From positions 15,068,222-15,132,221 of the forward strand of contig NC_084818.1 of the NCBI RefSeq assembly GCF_963583255.1: DNA of 64,000 bases, in the 5' to 3' direction. This document shows positions 24,821 through 36,074 of this stretch, piece by piece. This stretch comes from Pyrus communis (taxonomy: Eukaryota > Streptophyta > Magnoliopsida > Rosales > Rosaceae). The position numbers and the translations under genes are program-made. The notes beneath the pieces were generated by a model, which was not told the origin of the DNA, made no database searches, and saw only the letters and a list, made by a program, of their open reading frames with translations. How positions within the stretch are numbered: the first letter of the stretch is position 1; each line of letters starts with the position of its first letter.

Positions 24821-24837
24821 TCCCACTGGGCGTGCCA
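24821..24837 (-). promoter_or_regulatory. Primer binding site of the gypsy element
   Basis: On the element's strand TGGCACGCCCAGTGGGA lies 6 bases inside the 5' LTR end. A TGG start complementary to a tRNA CCA end is the expected primer site. I do not assign the tRNA species. Confidence 0.75.
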
Positions 24838-25598
24838 AACCTACGTTCAGGGAAAGATTTCCCTCTCACAGCTCCTCGGGGGTTTGGTACTTAGAGTGTT
24901 GCGGGGCTTGCTCTCGCTGCTTGATGTGCTACAATGAGAGTTTTGTTGTTAGTTTGAAAGGTTTATAGGGCCTTAGGTATAGGCCTTGAAGCTCATAATC
25001 AAAACTAACAAAGTGCTAGGCGTGCCACCGTTATCTCAGTATAACAGATGTTTGAACAAGTGTGGTTTAAGTTGATTACCTGCGTCCCAAGTTACTTAAG
25101 CTTCTTGTTATCAAAGGATTGTCACAGATAGGTTAACTCTGCATTAAGTTCTTTTTCTTGCCTTCTAAACAAGGACTTCATATTCTTGTAAGTTCAAAAC
25201 AAAAAGAGTTCAGGGTCCTTTAAACTATTTCCTCGAACACAGTTTGGACTTAGCAAAAACAGGTTCATTAAGTTAACCATATTCGAATGCAAATGGGACT
25301 TTTGGATAAGAAATAGTTGGAAATAACTTGAATACATATTGAAAAGTACATTAAGTGACATATCTACTAAATGAAAATACAAACAAAGAGACTCGGGCAA
25401 GATTTCACCTTGTAGGGTAAGGTTAAACTCTTTGCAACCACTTCTCTTTGATTTTACTGAGGTTGTCAGCTAATAGGGATGGATGGTAAACAGGTTTTAC
25501 ACGAGGGAATCAATACTACAACACTAATGGATAGTAGTAAAGCTTTTACGCTAGACAAAAGATAGTTTTTCTAAGGGAACTATAGCTAAAAGGATTAA

Positions 25599-25926
25599 GG
25601 CCTGGTTTAGTACTGAGGTGATTCTGAAAAAAGCTGGGAGCTGTTTTTGTGTTTGGTAAACATTCAGCTTCAGCTTTTTTTTCACAGTTTTGAGTGAAAA
25701 AAAGCCAAAAACAAGAAGCTGCAAAACCCAGCTTCGAAAAACTGGCTTTTTTCACATTTGTTTTACATAAAAGTTTACCAAACACTATAATACTGTTTTT
25801 TTTTTTTCAAAAGCACTTTTACAAAAAAGTTTACCAAACACTCTGCTGCTTTATTTCATAGCTGCTTATTCTCACAGCATAGCAGAAGCAGCTTTTTTTC
25901 AAAGCACATCAATACCAAACCAGCCC
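25599..25926. mobile_element. PIF/Harbinger (Tourist-like) MITE inside LTR C
   Basis: 328 bp, starting GGCCTGGTTTAGTACTG and ending CAATACCAAACCAGCCC, which are imperfect inverted ends. It is flanked by TAA (25596-25598 and 25927-25929). LTRs A and B show the empty site as GGACTAAATG / GGACTGAATG. A three-base TAA/TTA target is typical of Harbinger elements. No coding sequence. Confidence 0.85.
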
Positions 25927-26173
25927 TAAATATGGGCAAGTTTCAGCTTTTCTGGCTAGGAATTGGCTTGAGAGCAGAGTTTGTATGTTGATTGATTGGT
26001 TGTTTGAGTGTCCTTGTCTCTGGTGTCTCTTTCCCCTTTTATAGACAATTTGGCCTGACTACTTTAGCTTTACTCTTGGTCGAGAGCTCTCGGAGGGTAG
26101 TGAGTCATCATCTATTTACTTGTAATGCCACTAGAAAGTACTTTTTGGATGGTGGTGAGTTGGTCTCTGTCAT

Positions 26174-26354
26174 TAGGGATGGCAATTCTAACTGTTAAAC
26201 CCGATAACCGTGGATAACCGCCCGAATGGATTGGATTTGGATATGAAAATTCGGGTATGGTATGGATATGAGGAAAAACCATGAACTTTATTCAGTTATG
26301 GTTTTGGATATGGTTATGGGGTCCCCAATCCGTATCCATCCCCAAATCCGACCC

Positions 26355-26403
<49 letters not shown>

Positions 26404-26955
26404 ATATAATATAATTTTATTCAATTTACCGAACCCTCCCTATACTAATTCATTATGCATGCATCAAACCCTATACTATCTTTATTATGCACCAAACTTC
26501 ATGCATGGGGCATAACAACAACCTCATCAATTCAATACTCTTATTGTTATACTCAACCAAATTAATTCATTGAATCATTTTATATATCAATTATCAAATA
26601 TTACAAGTTTATCAGATTCATCTCTCTTCAAAAGTCTCACTGTCAAGAAATTGGTGCATCTTATCATGAGCAACTTCAAATATATTGTTAGTTTTTTGTA
26701 ATTGGAGGTTGCTATTTAATGACGGAATTAGTATCTACTAAAATTTATAATGCGTCAATTGGATAAATATAATTTTTCTTTTGTTTTTTGACGAAGATGG
26801 ATATAACCGATAACCAATTGAAAATCTGTTACCCGGTGAATATGATTATGGATAATCCTCGCTGGTTAATTTCCAATTATGGATATGATTAATTTTCGTG
26901 GTTATGGGGATGAATATAGCATTTCCATCCCCAAACCAAACCATTGCCATCCCTA
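26174..26955. mobile_element. Non-autonomous hAT-like element inside LTR C
   Basis: 782 bp with ends TAGGGATGGCAAT...ATTGCCATCCCTA (13-base inverted). The 8-base target copies are TCTGTCAT (26166-26173) and TTTGTCAT (26956-26963), one change apart. The empty site is preserved in LTRs A and B. Inside are sub-terminal GGATAACCG/ATCCGTATCC-like repeats and an (AT)n run at about 26359-26402. There is no transposase. Confidence 0.85.
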
Positions 26956-27111
26956 TTTGTCATCTATCACTTCATCCTAGGCACATGGCCTATGCCTTGG
27001 CTGAAAAGACCTTCTTTTGCTTCAGGCTTCATTGCTAGGCTGTGGGCAAGTCGCTGTTTCGTCGTGACATCCTTGGGCCTCATTTCATAAAGCCCAATGT
27101 TAAATATTAAC

Positions 27112-27221
27112 CCAAACAGTAGTAAGCAGGTAGTTTTAGAGAATTGGTCCTCTCAATTTGTTAAAAACAAAGTTGAACAGCCTGAGCTTCAATTAAGCCA
27201 AACAGTAGTAAGCAGGTAGTT
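27112..27221. repeat. Short direct repeat over the LTR/flank junction
   Basis: A 24-base stretch (27112-27135) comprising the last bases of LTR C, the GTAGT and the following flank occurs again at 27198-27221. The second copy includes the LTR end CCAAACA, so it arose after the insertion. Confidence 0.85.
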
Positions 27222-27817
27222 CTATTTTCTTTCTTTTTCTTGGCCCCCATTCTCGTAAATTTTAAAGTTGCAGCATGTTTGTTTGGCTCTATGACTCAAT
27301 ATTAACTACATTGAGAAAGAATCAAAGAGTAATAAGATATTCAACACTCAATACCGCAACAAGCATTCCAATCTATAATATTGATCTAATTCTAGTTTGG
27401 CATAAAGAACTGAATGATTAATTGGTGTCTCTTGTATAATAACTATTTTGTATTCAGACTCCTTGAATCAATCATATACAAAATTTACAATATATATACT
27501 AGCATTTGTTTTTTAGAAAATGAGAAGGAGAGAGGGGGCAAGAGAGAACGTGGAGGGAGTGGGAGGTTTTTTTTTTTGGTTTTTTTTTCAATTTTTTTTA
27601 ATAAATATTGAAGATATTTTAACATCACATGTAGGTGAGGCTTTGAAAAAAAACAGCAAAATTTGGTTGTGTGAAATTACATTTCTGCCCCATATTTCTT
27701 ATTCATGTTTTGTTTTAATTAGATGGTTAAACTGGTAATTTCATAGAATTTTGGTTGACAATGAGTGTTTTATTAATTAGTAGAGATTAATAGAGAGAGA
27801 GAGAGAGAGAGAGAGAT

Positions 27818-27869
<52 letters not shown>

Positions 27870-29200
27870 TGACATAACCCTTAAGTGAGGGAATTCTGAA
27901 AACATTAAATTCAATAAAAATTACATTCCAATAATTATAGAGAAGAATCCGAATTAACTGATTTATTATGAATTTCTAACCCCTCACGCAAACTGGAAGA
28001 TCTTGATCAAACAAGTTTGAAGCAAAGAAAGAAGACCATGATGTGGGTGATGAATAGCTTTGATTGATTCTATTCTAACAGAAAGGCAAGCAGTTCATAA
28101 CTATTCACCCATCAGAGATTTTGTGGAATTCTTTTGAAGTATGTTATCGAGCTTTTGTTATTTAAGTCTTATTAATTAGTTTAGTATATGGAGTTGATTT
28201 CTATTTAGCAACTGTTTAAATAGAATAGAGTGGAAAAAAAGAAAATTATTTTTAATGTTGGTATATTTGTTGTTTTGCCCTCCAAACTTGTATGGAGACG
28301 CCAATTTCTCTCTGAACTTTAATTTTATCCAATTAATCCCTGAGCTTTTCTAATTAGTCAATTTCCCTCTTGAACTTTAATTTTAGCCCATCACCCCCGA
28401 ACTTTTATAAATAGCCAATTTTTATCCATCTATTTTGATCACACAAACAACACAAGACAACCGAATGGGGCAAAAAGAATGAAAAATTGGATGAAACTTT
28501 TTTAAATCTAACATTAGGAAAGAATTGGTTATTTATAAAATTTTAGAGAGTAACTAGCTAAAGTTAAAGTTCACGAAGGGAGGCAATTGGTAAGAAAAGG
28601 AAAGTTGCCTACCATTAGGGGTTCTAAACTCTCTAAAGCCACCCACCTAAACAATTTGTTTCTTTTCATTTTTTACCTTTTTCTTTGTTTTTTTTGTTAT
28701 GTTCTTTTATTTCTACTCATGTCAAATTTTGAGCTAGCACTCTCGCTCATCTGTTAGCCATAGGAAAAAGATGGGGCTATCGGGAGGTACCCCAAAACAA
28801 AAAGTCCATCCATTTCCTACTCTCTGAAGCCTGGGGAGGAATTCATAGACAGTTTTCCGTTTGTTTTCCGAAACTTTAATTTAACTCGGAATTGACAGCC
28901 CTTTTGCTTGTTTCTGGAAATAAAACCAGCCTTCTGTAAAAGCCATGTGGTGATCATCATCCAGAGTTTGGAGAAGGTTTTTACTACGTGAAAAGCAATC
29001 AAGCGCTGCCGGTGGCTAACTTAACTGATAAGAATTGAGGGTACTGCGGTAACATTTTTTATATAAGGAAATGACATCATTAAAGGGGCAAAAGATTATA
29101 ATCAGATGAATAATGCAACCCCAAAAGGTGGTATTTGGTACTTGCAAGCAAAAATCTGAAAATACAGAGTAATAATCATAAAATGATGTAAAATTTTGAA
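27222..29200. other. Intergenic with simple repeats
   Basis: No gene seen. It probably begins with the remaining 3' UTR/flank of the disrupted glucanase gene. (GA)n at 27793-27815 and (AT)n at 27832-27865 are microsatellites. Around 28262-28600 a pyrimidine-rich stretch (CCAATTTCTCTCTGAACTTT, CCAATTAATCCCTGAGC, repeated at ~50-base spacing) is matched in inverted form by AAAGTTAAAGTTCACGAAG near 28560. This suggests a decayed foldback element. Confidence 0.5.
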
Positions 29201-29932
29201 GAGAAATTTTATTCATACCCATTTATCCTCTTTCTACACCTAATTTATAGTTTTTAATCTTGAAATTCTGAATCTGCCCAACAATTTTCTTTCTACACCC
29301 ATAATGAAAACAAAAAACAAAAAAACAAAATATAAAATTCCAACATTAGAAAACCCAAGCCATGCCATCGCTCCAAACCCTAACTACCCCCAATTTCTAC
29401 CCCTCCCCAACCCTCCACCGCCATCTTCTTATCACCCACAATGAAAACCCCAAAGATCTCAGCTATCAATGTTCCTTTCTCGACCTTTCGCCAGCCACAC
29501 AATAGTTCTCTCTTCCATGCAGTCCTTCTAACATGTCTGAATTATGTCAAAATTGTTGACGTGTCGAATCTAATTGTGTTGGACCATATGTTAATAATAC
29601 CATTATTTTTTTCCACAAAAAAAAAAAAAAAAAAATATTGACATGTTTCTTTTGGGTTTTTTAATCGTGGGTTGTTGGGAATAATGTTCTAATTTTCAAA
29701 TTGTTGTGGGTGGTAAGGGAGGTGGCGGTGGGAAGTTGGGGAGGTTAGAACTTGGGTGGTTGAGGTTTGAAAAGATAGGGTGGTTGGAGTTGCCTATTGC
29801 TAAATTATTATTATTTTCATTTTGTGCTTGTTGGGTGTAGAAAGAGAATTATTGGGTACATTTGGAATTTCAAAATAAAAAATAATAAGTTGGGTGTAGA
29901 AAGAGGATAAATGGGTCTAAATAAAATTTCCC
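29201..29932. mobile_element. MULE-like foldback element with long inverted repeats
   Basis: The left ~230 bases (GAGAAATTTTATTC.. onward) are repeated in inverted order at the right end (..AATAAAATTTCCC). Shared landmarks are ATCCTCTTTCTACACC / GGTGTAGAAAGAGGAT and a GGCGGTGG...GGTTGGGGAGG block near 29700-29750. The flanks are AATTTTGAA on both sides (29192-29200, 29933-29941), a 9-base target duplication as in Mutator-like elements. The ~250-base middle has no recognised coding sequence. Confidence 0.8.
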
Positions 29933-29941
29933 AATTTTGAA

Positions 29942-30629
29942 AGACGAGGAAGATCCATAGAAACTGCAAGATCATGAGTGAGATAAAAACTCAGAAAACA
30001 ATTAATCATGGAATAGGAATGCACCATGCTTCTATCTTGTACAAAGAAGGATGTCGCGGCTTTTATCTTATATAAAGAAGGATATCACGGCTCCAATCAC
30101 CTCACATTAATCTCCAAATCACCAATCAGTTGTGAATCTAACAAACTCAAACATCACACCTCCAGTACTCTGTTGTAGATTCTATATAGTGATGCCATCG
30201 AATTCGCCTATAGCATATAGCGAGACTACAAAAAACTTGCCTAAACTGAGACTACAAAGCACAAACGACTACGGTAACATTATACTCGCAGAATATTCAG
30301 AACGTGTTTACTGGTAGTCATTAAGTCTTTTGGTGCGCTGCATGCAACAACATTCTGCAAGCTAACATTACACTTTTCATATTCTACTAGATCATTAAGA
30401 CTAATTTTCTTTTCAACAAAAGATAAAAATAAAATTGTACTATTTTAAAGGGTAAGCAAAACCCTAATTTTTACTAAATTGGTTTGTTGCCATACACTCC
30501 TCGTCCATATATAAATGGTTAGCTAGTCATATTGAATGGCTCGGGAGATTAGCCATGTTGCTGTTTGCTCCAGTAGAATATGACTGATCAGTTGTCAGTT
30601 GTGGGCCGCCTAATTTAGTTGGATTTCAC
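29942..30629. other. Intergenic, no gene seen
   Basis: A+T-rich. A small duplication of an AAAGAAGGATRTCRCGGCT phrase occurs at about 30040-30094. A plus-strand frame of 61 codons (30132-30317) has no recognisable feature. Confidence 0.5.
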
Positions 30630-30982
30630 TGCACAAAGATTGGAAGTTTGAAATCTTTGTTATAAATAGACAAAAGTTAGAGAGATAACCCTTCTAAGGA
30701 CAGAAGCGAAGCAGGTGTAAAATATCACACTATGACTTTAGTAGCTGTAACACAAAAAGGATGGCAGATAAAAAGAGGGAGGGATACTGATATTATTTCT
30801 CTTGCTTTCTTTCGTAGTGCATTTGATAACAGACGGAGTACTTTATTTATAGAGCGACTTTCGTAACTACAACCATCAAAATACAATGATGATATTTTTG
30901 AAAGTATCAAACACTATTACTCATTATTACTAAGTCTTTGGGCATTCTTTTGAGTGGGCATTCACCCACTAATTATATAACA
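30630..30982 (-). repeat. Copia 3' LTR
   Basis: 353 bp, TGCACAAAG...TATATAACA. It contains TTTATTTATAGAGCGAC (on this strand), possibly the reverse of promoter or poly(A) signals. Confidence 0.85.
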
Positions 30983-31454
30983 CTCCCCCTTGGATGCCCA
31001 CATATCAACATCAGTTGCCTCGTTAAAACCTTGCTCGGAAAAACCTAGTGGGAAAATATCATAGCAAAGGAAAAAGAGTACAACGTTACCTTGATTGTTG
31101 ATATAGTATTAAGTATGCTTATGTTGCCTCGTTAAAACCTTGATAGGAAAAACCCTGTGGGAAAAATCGTAGTCGAAGGAAAAAGAGTACAACAAGCATG
31201 TATCATGGATGCTTCCCCTGATATGTATCTCCCCTTGATTCCGCATTCTTCAAATTTAGCTAATTGGTAAGTCGACGTAATCTAATACTCTGTACTAACT
31301 TCTGAAACGTGCACTTTGGTAAAGACTCGGTGAACAGGTCTGCCAGATTTTCATTGGAACGAATTTGTCTGACTTCAATAACTTTAGCCTTCTGAAGATC
31401 ATGTGCATTGAAAAACTTTGGCAATATGTGTTTAGTTTTATCGCCCTTAATGAA

Positions 31455-31703
31455 TCATTCCTTCATTTGGACAACACAGATTGCATTATCTTCATGGATG
31501 ACAGTTGGATTGTTTGTCTTCGAAGGTAAACCACATGAATTCCGGATATGATGGATCATTGATCTTAACCAGGAACATTCATGACTTGCTTCATGTAAAG
31601 CAAGTATTTCTGAGTGATTTGAAGATGTAGCAATTAATGTTTGCTTTGTTGAGCGCCATGAGATTGATGTATCTCCATTAGTGAACACATATCCAATTTG
31701 CAA
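31455..31703 (-). pseudogene. Copia RNase H
   Basis: 82 codons with GYVFTNGDTSISWRSTKQT, SSNHSEILALHEA and HEDNAICVVQMKE, the copia RNase H pattern. The first catalytic Asp region lies just upstream in another frame. Confidence 0.85.
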
Positions 31704-31778
31704 GCGGGCTTTATGCGGATTAGAGAAGAAACCAGCATCTGCATATCCAGCAAGGATCTGGTCATTTATGGATTTTCC

Positions 31779-32789
31779 TTAGTAGAAGAGATCCATGTAT
31801 GTTGTCCCACGAAGGTATCGCAAAACATCTTTCACTCCTTTCCAATGACGCATTGTTGGAGCAGAGCTATACCTTGCTAACAAGTTAACTGAAAAAGCTA
31901 TATCTGGTCTAGTACATTGCGCTAAGTACAATAAAGCACCTATTGCACTCAAATATGGTATTTCTGGACCAAGGACCATTTCATCATCTTCTTTTGGATA
32001 GAATGGATCTTTCTTAATGTCCAAAGAACGAACGACCATTGGCGTGCTGAGTGGATAAGCATTGTCCATGCTAAATCGCTTCAGGATTTTTTCAATGTAA
32101 GCTGATTGGTGGACCAAAATTCCATTAGCACAATGCTCGATATGCACGCCGAGACAATATTTTGTTTTCCCGAGGTCTTTTATTTCAAATTCGCTTTTCA
32201 GATATTCAGCAGTTTTATTGAGCTTTTCAGGAGTTCCAACTAGGTTCATATCATCAACATATACTGCCACTATAGCAAATCCAGAATTGGATTTCTTAAT
32301 GAACACACAAGGGCAAATGACATTGTTGATAAATCCTTCTTTGATCAAATATTCACTAAGATGATTATACCGCATTCGTCCAGATTGTTTTAACCCATAC
32401 AATGAACGTCTTAATTTGATGGAGAGCATACTTCGTGGTTTGTTAGTTGTTTCAGGCAACTTAAGTCATTATGGGACCTTCATGTATATGTCAGTATCTA
32501 ATTCTCCATATAGATACACAGTGATGACATCCATAAGTCGCATGTCAAGCTTTTCTGAAACCACTAAACTTATTAAGTCACAGAACGTAATTGCGTCCAT
32601 TACAGGAGAATATGTCTCCTCATAATCAATTCCAGGTCTTTGTGAAAAGCCTTGTGCAACGAGTCGTGCTTTGTATCTTGCAATCTCGTTTTTCTCATTG
32701 CGTTTTCTTGTGATTACCCATTTGTAACCCACGGGATTTACATCAGGCGCAGTTTGGACTACCGGTCCAAAAACACTTCGCCTTTCCAA
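31779..32789 (-). pseudogene. Copia reverse transcriptase
   Basis: 32789-32469 gives the fingers: NPVGYKWVITRKRNEKNEI, RYKARLVAQGFSQRPGIDY and ETYSPV. 32459-31779 gives the palm and thumb: RRSLYGLKQSGRMRY, AVYVDDMNLVGT (the YVDD box intact) and CTRPDIAFSVNLLARYS. A stop between 32469 and 32459 splits the domain; otherwise it is well preserved. Confidence 0.9.
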
Positions 32790-33302
32790 GGAATTTAATT
32801 ATGCCTGGATTGCATCTTTCCACTTAGGCCAATCTTGTCTCTGTTTGCATTAATCAACAAAGCGGGGCTCAATATCATCACTTAATATGATTTCAGTGGC
32901 TACTGCGAATGCGAACGCGAACATATCATCGATGATTATTTCATTCTGATGCCATAATTCATTTGTACATGCATAATTTATGGAGATTTCTTTGCTTTCA
33001 TGTACTGCTGTCTCTTCAGGGACATGGTCTCATTAAGGACATTTTCTTTTTCTGGAAACACAGAATCATGAATTGTGAATTTTTCATTCATTTTCTCTTC
33101 TTGAATGATTTCATTTGGATTCAGCTGTGCCCTTGTCTTTCTCTTTCGAGGGGCTGAATCTTTTGAACCTGGGGGTCTACCACGCTTCAAGTGTGCACCT
33201 GATGAATCATTCGCTGCCACTTTATTTTGTCCAATAGGGACATCAATTCTTGTAGGTGCATTTGCAGCTGGTATATATGATTTTGTCACTTTCATAGCAT
33301 CA

Positions 33303-34300
33303 TTAAATGCATCTGGCATTTGATTGGCAATACTTTGAATATGAACGATCATTTTCACATTGAGTACTACATGGATCAAAATGAGACAAGGTGGGTACAA
33401 CCCATGTCAGCTCTTGCCGTTCTTCTGGAACGGTTTTTTCTCCCCCTAACGATGGGAAGACTGTCTCATCAAAGTGACAATCAACAAAACGAGCTGTAAA
33501 CATATCACTTGTCAGGGGTTCCAAATATCTAATGATAGATGGTGAATCAAAACCCACATAAATTCCCAGTCTACGCTGAGGTCCCATTTTAGTGCGTTGT
33601 GGCGGTGCAATAGGCACATAAACAACACAACCAAAAACTCGTAAATGTGAAATGTTTGGCTGATGTCCAAACACGAGTTGTACTGAGGAGTATTGGTGGT
33701 TGGCTATAGGTCTCAATCAAACCAATGATGCAGCATGTAAGATGGCATGTCCACATGCAGAAATTGACAATTTTGTTTTCATGAGCAGAGTACGAGCTAT
33801 TTACTGAAGCTGCTTGATCAATGCTTCTGCTAAACCATTTTGAATATAGACATGAGGAACATGGTGTTCAACATCAATGCCCAATGTCATGCAGTAGTCA
33901 TCAAAGGTTTGAGACGTAAATTCACCAGCGTTATTAAGTCGAATTGACTTAATGGGATAATCTGGGAACTGTGCTCACAACTTGATTATCTGAGCAAGAA
34001 GTCTCCCAAAAGCTACATTCCGAGTAGATAAGAGACAAACATGTGACCATCGGGTAGATGCATCAACCAAAACCATAAACTATCAAAATGGTCCACAAGA
34101 TGGTTGAATAGGTCCACAAATATCCCCTTAAACTCTTTGCAAAAATGATGGGGATTCAGCATCAACCTTTAGTTGTGGTGGTCTAATTACCAACTTCCTT
34201 TGAGAACAAGCCTTGGAAGGGTTATCATTTGAGATATCAATGTCTCTTTGCTCAATAATGGATGTCCATTAGAGTTGGTAATAATCCTACGCATCATTAT
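33303..34300 (-). pseudogene. Copia integrase
   Basis: 33716-33303 holds the integrase end (LRVFGCVVYVPIAPPQRTK, GIYVGFDSPSIIRYLEP). 34300-33720 contains the core in broken frames. 33400-32978 continues with a linker rich in charged residues (HLKRGRPPGSKDSAPRKRK) towards RT. Confidence 0.75.
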
Positions 34301-34303
34301 GGA

Positions 34304-34804
34304 TCATGGATGACCTAAACGGTCATGCCAAAACATGTAATCTTTTGAATCAATAAACTTCTGGTTCATGACAGCATGTGATTCAATTGTCCTTATGTAT
34401 GTATAATACAATCCACTCGACAAACCATGCAACTTCTCCAATATACGCTTCTGGGTATCAATGGAGGTAATGCATAGAGAGTCCAAATTTTCTGCACTTT
34501 TCATTTCAATGTGGTATCCATTTAAACGTATGTCTTTCAAACTCAACAAATTTTGAGTAGATCGAGTAGCATACAATGCATTCTGTATGGACAATATTGT
34601 TCCATTTGGTAACATAATCTGGGTTTTCCCTAAGCCTTCAATTACATCTAATTGACCTAATATTGTTGTTACCCTTACTCTTGTAAGCATCAAGCTTGAG
34701 AAATACTTTTGATCACGAAGTATTGTATGTATGGTTGCGTTATCTGCAAGACAAATATCTTCGTTATTTCTCATATTTTGAGAATAACCATAGCTTTTAT
34801 CCAT
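34304..34804 (-). pseudogene. Copia GAG-pre-integrase / protease end
   Basis: 166 codons: ICLADNATIHTILRDQKYF (pre-protease/GAG_pre-integrs region), ALYATRSTQNLLSLKDIR, and ending FWHDRLGHP, the start of the HHCC finger. Confidence 0.8.
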
Positions 34805-34926
34805 GCTTTCTGAGTAAAGGGGATCACGGTTAAAAACAACTTAGAAATTTAAATGCCTCTTTTATTGAAATGCGAGTTTTTAAACTACAAGTTCAGAGTA
34901 ATAAAAGTACATCAAATATAAATGAT

Positions 34927-35700
34927 TCAGTTAGACCGATACACTTCATTCCCCCTTTCCACAATGAAGTCCGAGACATCTAGGTGGGTTGTGTTCAACT
35001 GTCTTGATGCCACTGGATCAGGTATATCCATTGGTCTAGCCTGGTCGAGAAAATTAGTCTTGACACCCTTCTCCTTGAGGGAGGCTTGATATAGATCCAC
35101 CAGATGTTTTGGGGTACGATAGGTACGTGCCCAGTGCCCATCGCCACCACACCTATGGCATGCTCCATCAGAGTTTCTAGGAGCATTGTTCATACAAGCT
35201 TTGCCTTTGTGGCAATTTCCATTTTTAAAGCTCGGGCCTAAATTTTGCTTTGGAATCTGGTTGTGAAACTGACCACCATAATTCTTGCCTTTCCTATTCC
35301 ACCAGCCTCACTTATGGCCACATCCTCGTTTATGATTATGACCACTAGAAGACGTGGCGTTCACTTCGAGGGAAGCAGCATTCACTTTTGGGAATGGTGC
35401 AGATCCAGTAGGTCGGTACTGATGATTTTTCATCAAGAGCTCATTGTTTTGTTCAGCTATGAAGAGTACAGATATCAGCTGGTTGTATTCAGTGAAGCCT
35501 TGCACTCTATACTGCTGCTACAAGAGCATGTTAGAGGCATGAAATGTGTTGAAAGTCTTTTCCAGCATATCTTCCTCAGTAATGGTATCCCCACACTGAG
35601 AGATAATTCTGAACAACACAGAATTGTACTCAGCCACTGACTTGAAATCCTGGATCCTTAGGTGAGTCCATTCATAGTGAGCCCTTGGAAGAATCACCAT
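34927..35700 (-). pseudogene. Copia gag, N-terminus missing
   Basis: 35700-35518 begins inside the gag core (RAHYEWTHLRIQDFKSVAEY). 35505-35308 continues, and 35193-34927 holds the zinc knuckle CHRCGGDGHWARTYRTPKH (last Cys replaced by Tyr). It starts directly beside the LTR, so about 100 residues of gag and the leader are gone. Confidence 0.85.
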
Positions 35701-35717
35701 TGTTTGGTGATTGTATC

Positions 35718-36074
35718 TGTTTCACAAAAATTGGAAGTTTGAAATCTCTGTTATAAATAGACAAAAGTTAGAGAGATAACCTTTCTAAGGACAAGAATGA
35801 AGTAGGTGCAAAATATCACACTATGACTTTAGTAACTATAACACAAAAAAGGATGGCAGATAAAGAGAGGGAGGGATACTGATATTATTTCTCTTGCTTT
35901 CTTTCGCAGTGCATTTGATAACAGACGGAGTGCTCTATTTATAGAGCGACTCTCGTAACTACAACCATCAAAATACAATGATGATACGTTTGAAAGTATC
36001 AAACACTATTACTCACTATTACTAAGCCTTTGGGCATTCTTTTGAGTGGGCATTCACCCACTAATTCTATAACA
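35718..36074 (-). repeat. Copia 5' LTR
   Basis: 357 bp, TGTTTCACAAAA...CTATAACA. Homology to the left LTR runs end to end and stops at ATAACA on the right. Confidence 0.85.

Larger units (their letters stand above)
12373..27118 (-). mobile_element. Ty3/gypsy LTR retrotransposon with antisense PMD gene
   Basis: Read on the minus strand the order is: 5' LTR (27118-24844, with two nested insertions), primer binding site, gag (about 24.8-22.8 kb), protease (21.5-21.1), reverse transcriptase (20.7-19.8), RNase H (19.1-18.3), integrase (18.3-17.3), an opposite-strand passenger gene (17165-13852), polypurine tract and 3' LTR (13536-12373). Target duplications GTAGT are at 12368-12372 and 27119-27123. 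The element is about 14.7 kb, or 13.6 kb without the nested elements. Pol after RT continues into RNase H and then integrase, the gypsy order. All coding parts carry stops and shifts, so it is not autonomous. An extra ORF between pol and the 3' LTR is known for some plant Tat-like gypsy lineages; the lineage here is my inference. Confidence 0.9.
24844..27118 (-). repeat. Gypsy 5' LTR (copy C) with two nested insertions
   Basis: 2275 bp. Subtracting the insertions at 25599-25926 and 26174-26955 and their target copies leaves about 1.16 kb, the size of LTRs A and B. The right end is CCCAAACA followed by GTAGT (27119-27123). The left end CGTTCAGGGAAAGATTT aligns to TGTTTGGGGCAAGATTT of B with four changes, so the terminal TG has been lost by mutation. 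Confidence 0.85.
30630..36074 (-). mobile_element. Ty1/copia LTR retrotransposon, 5' internal deletion
   Basis: LTRs are at 30630-30982 and 35718-36074, alike except for a couple of dozen differences by eye. On the minus strand the order is gag, GAG-pre-integrase, integrase, RT, RNase H, the copia order. Right of the left LTR, CTCCCCCTTGG is the polypurine tract on the element's strand. Next to the right LTR, a tRNA primer site (normally TGGTATCAGAGC) is missing and the gag frame starts in mid-domain, so a deletion removed the 5' end of the internal region. I see no matching target duplication (TTCAC left, ATCTT right). Confidence 0.9.

Noticed and set aside
27414..27738. Frames around the poly-T/GA tract
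   Set aside because: Low-complexity translation (phenylalanine and basic runs), no start context or partner exon.
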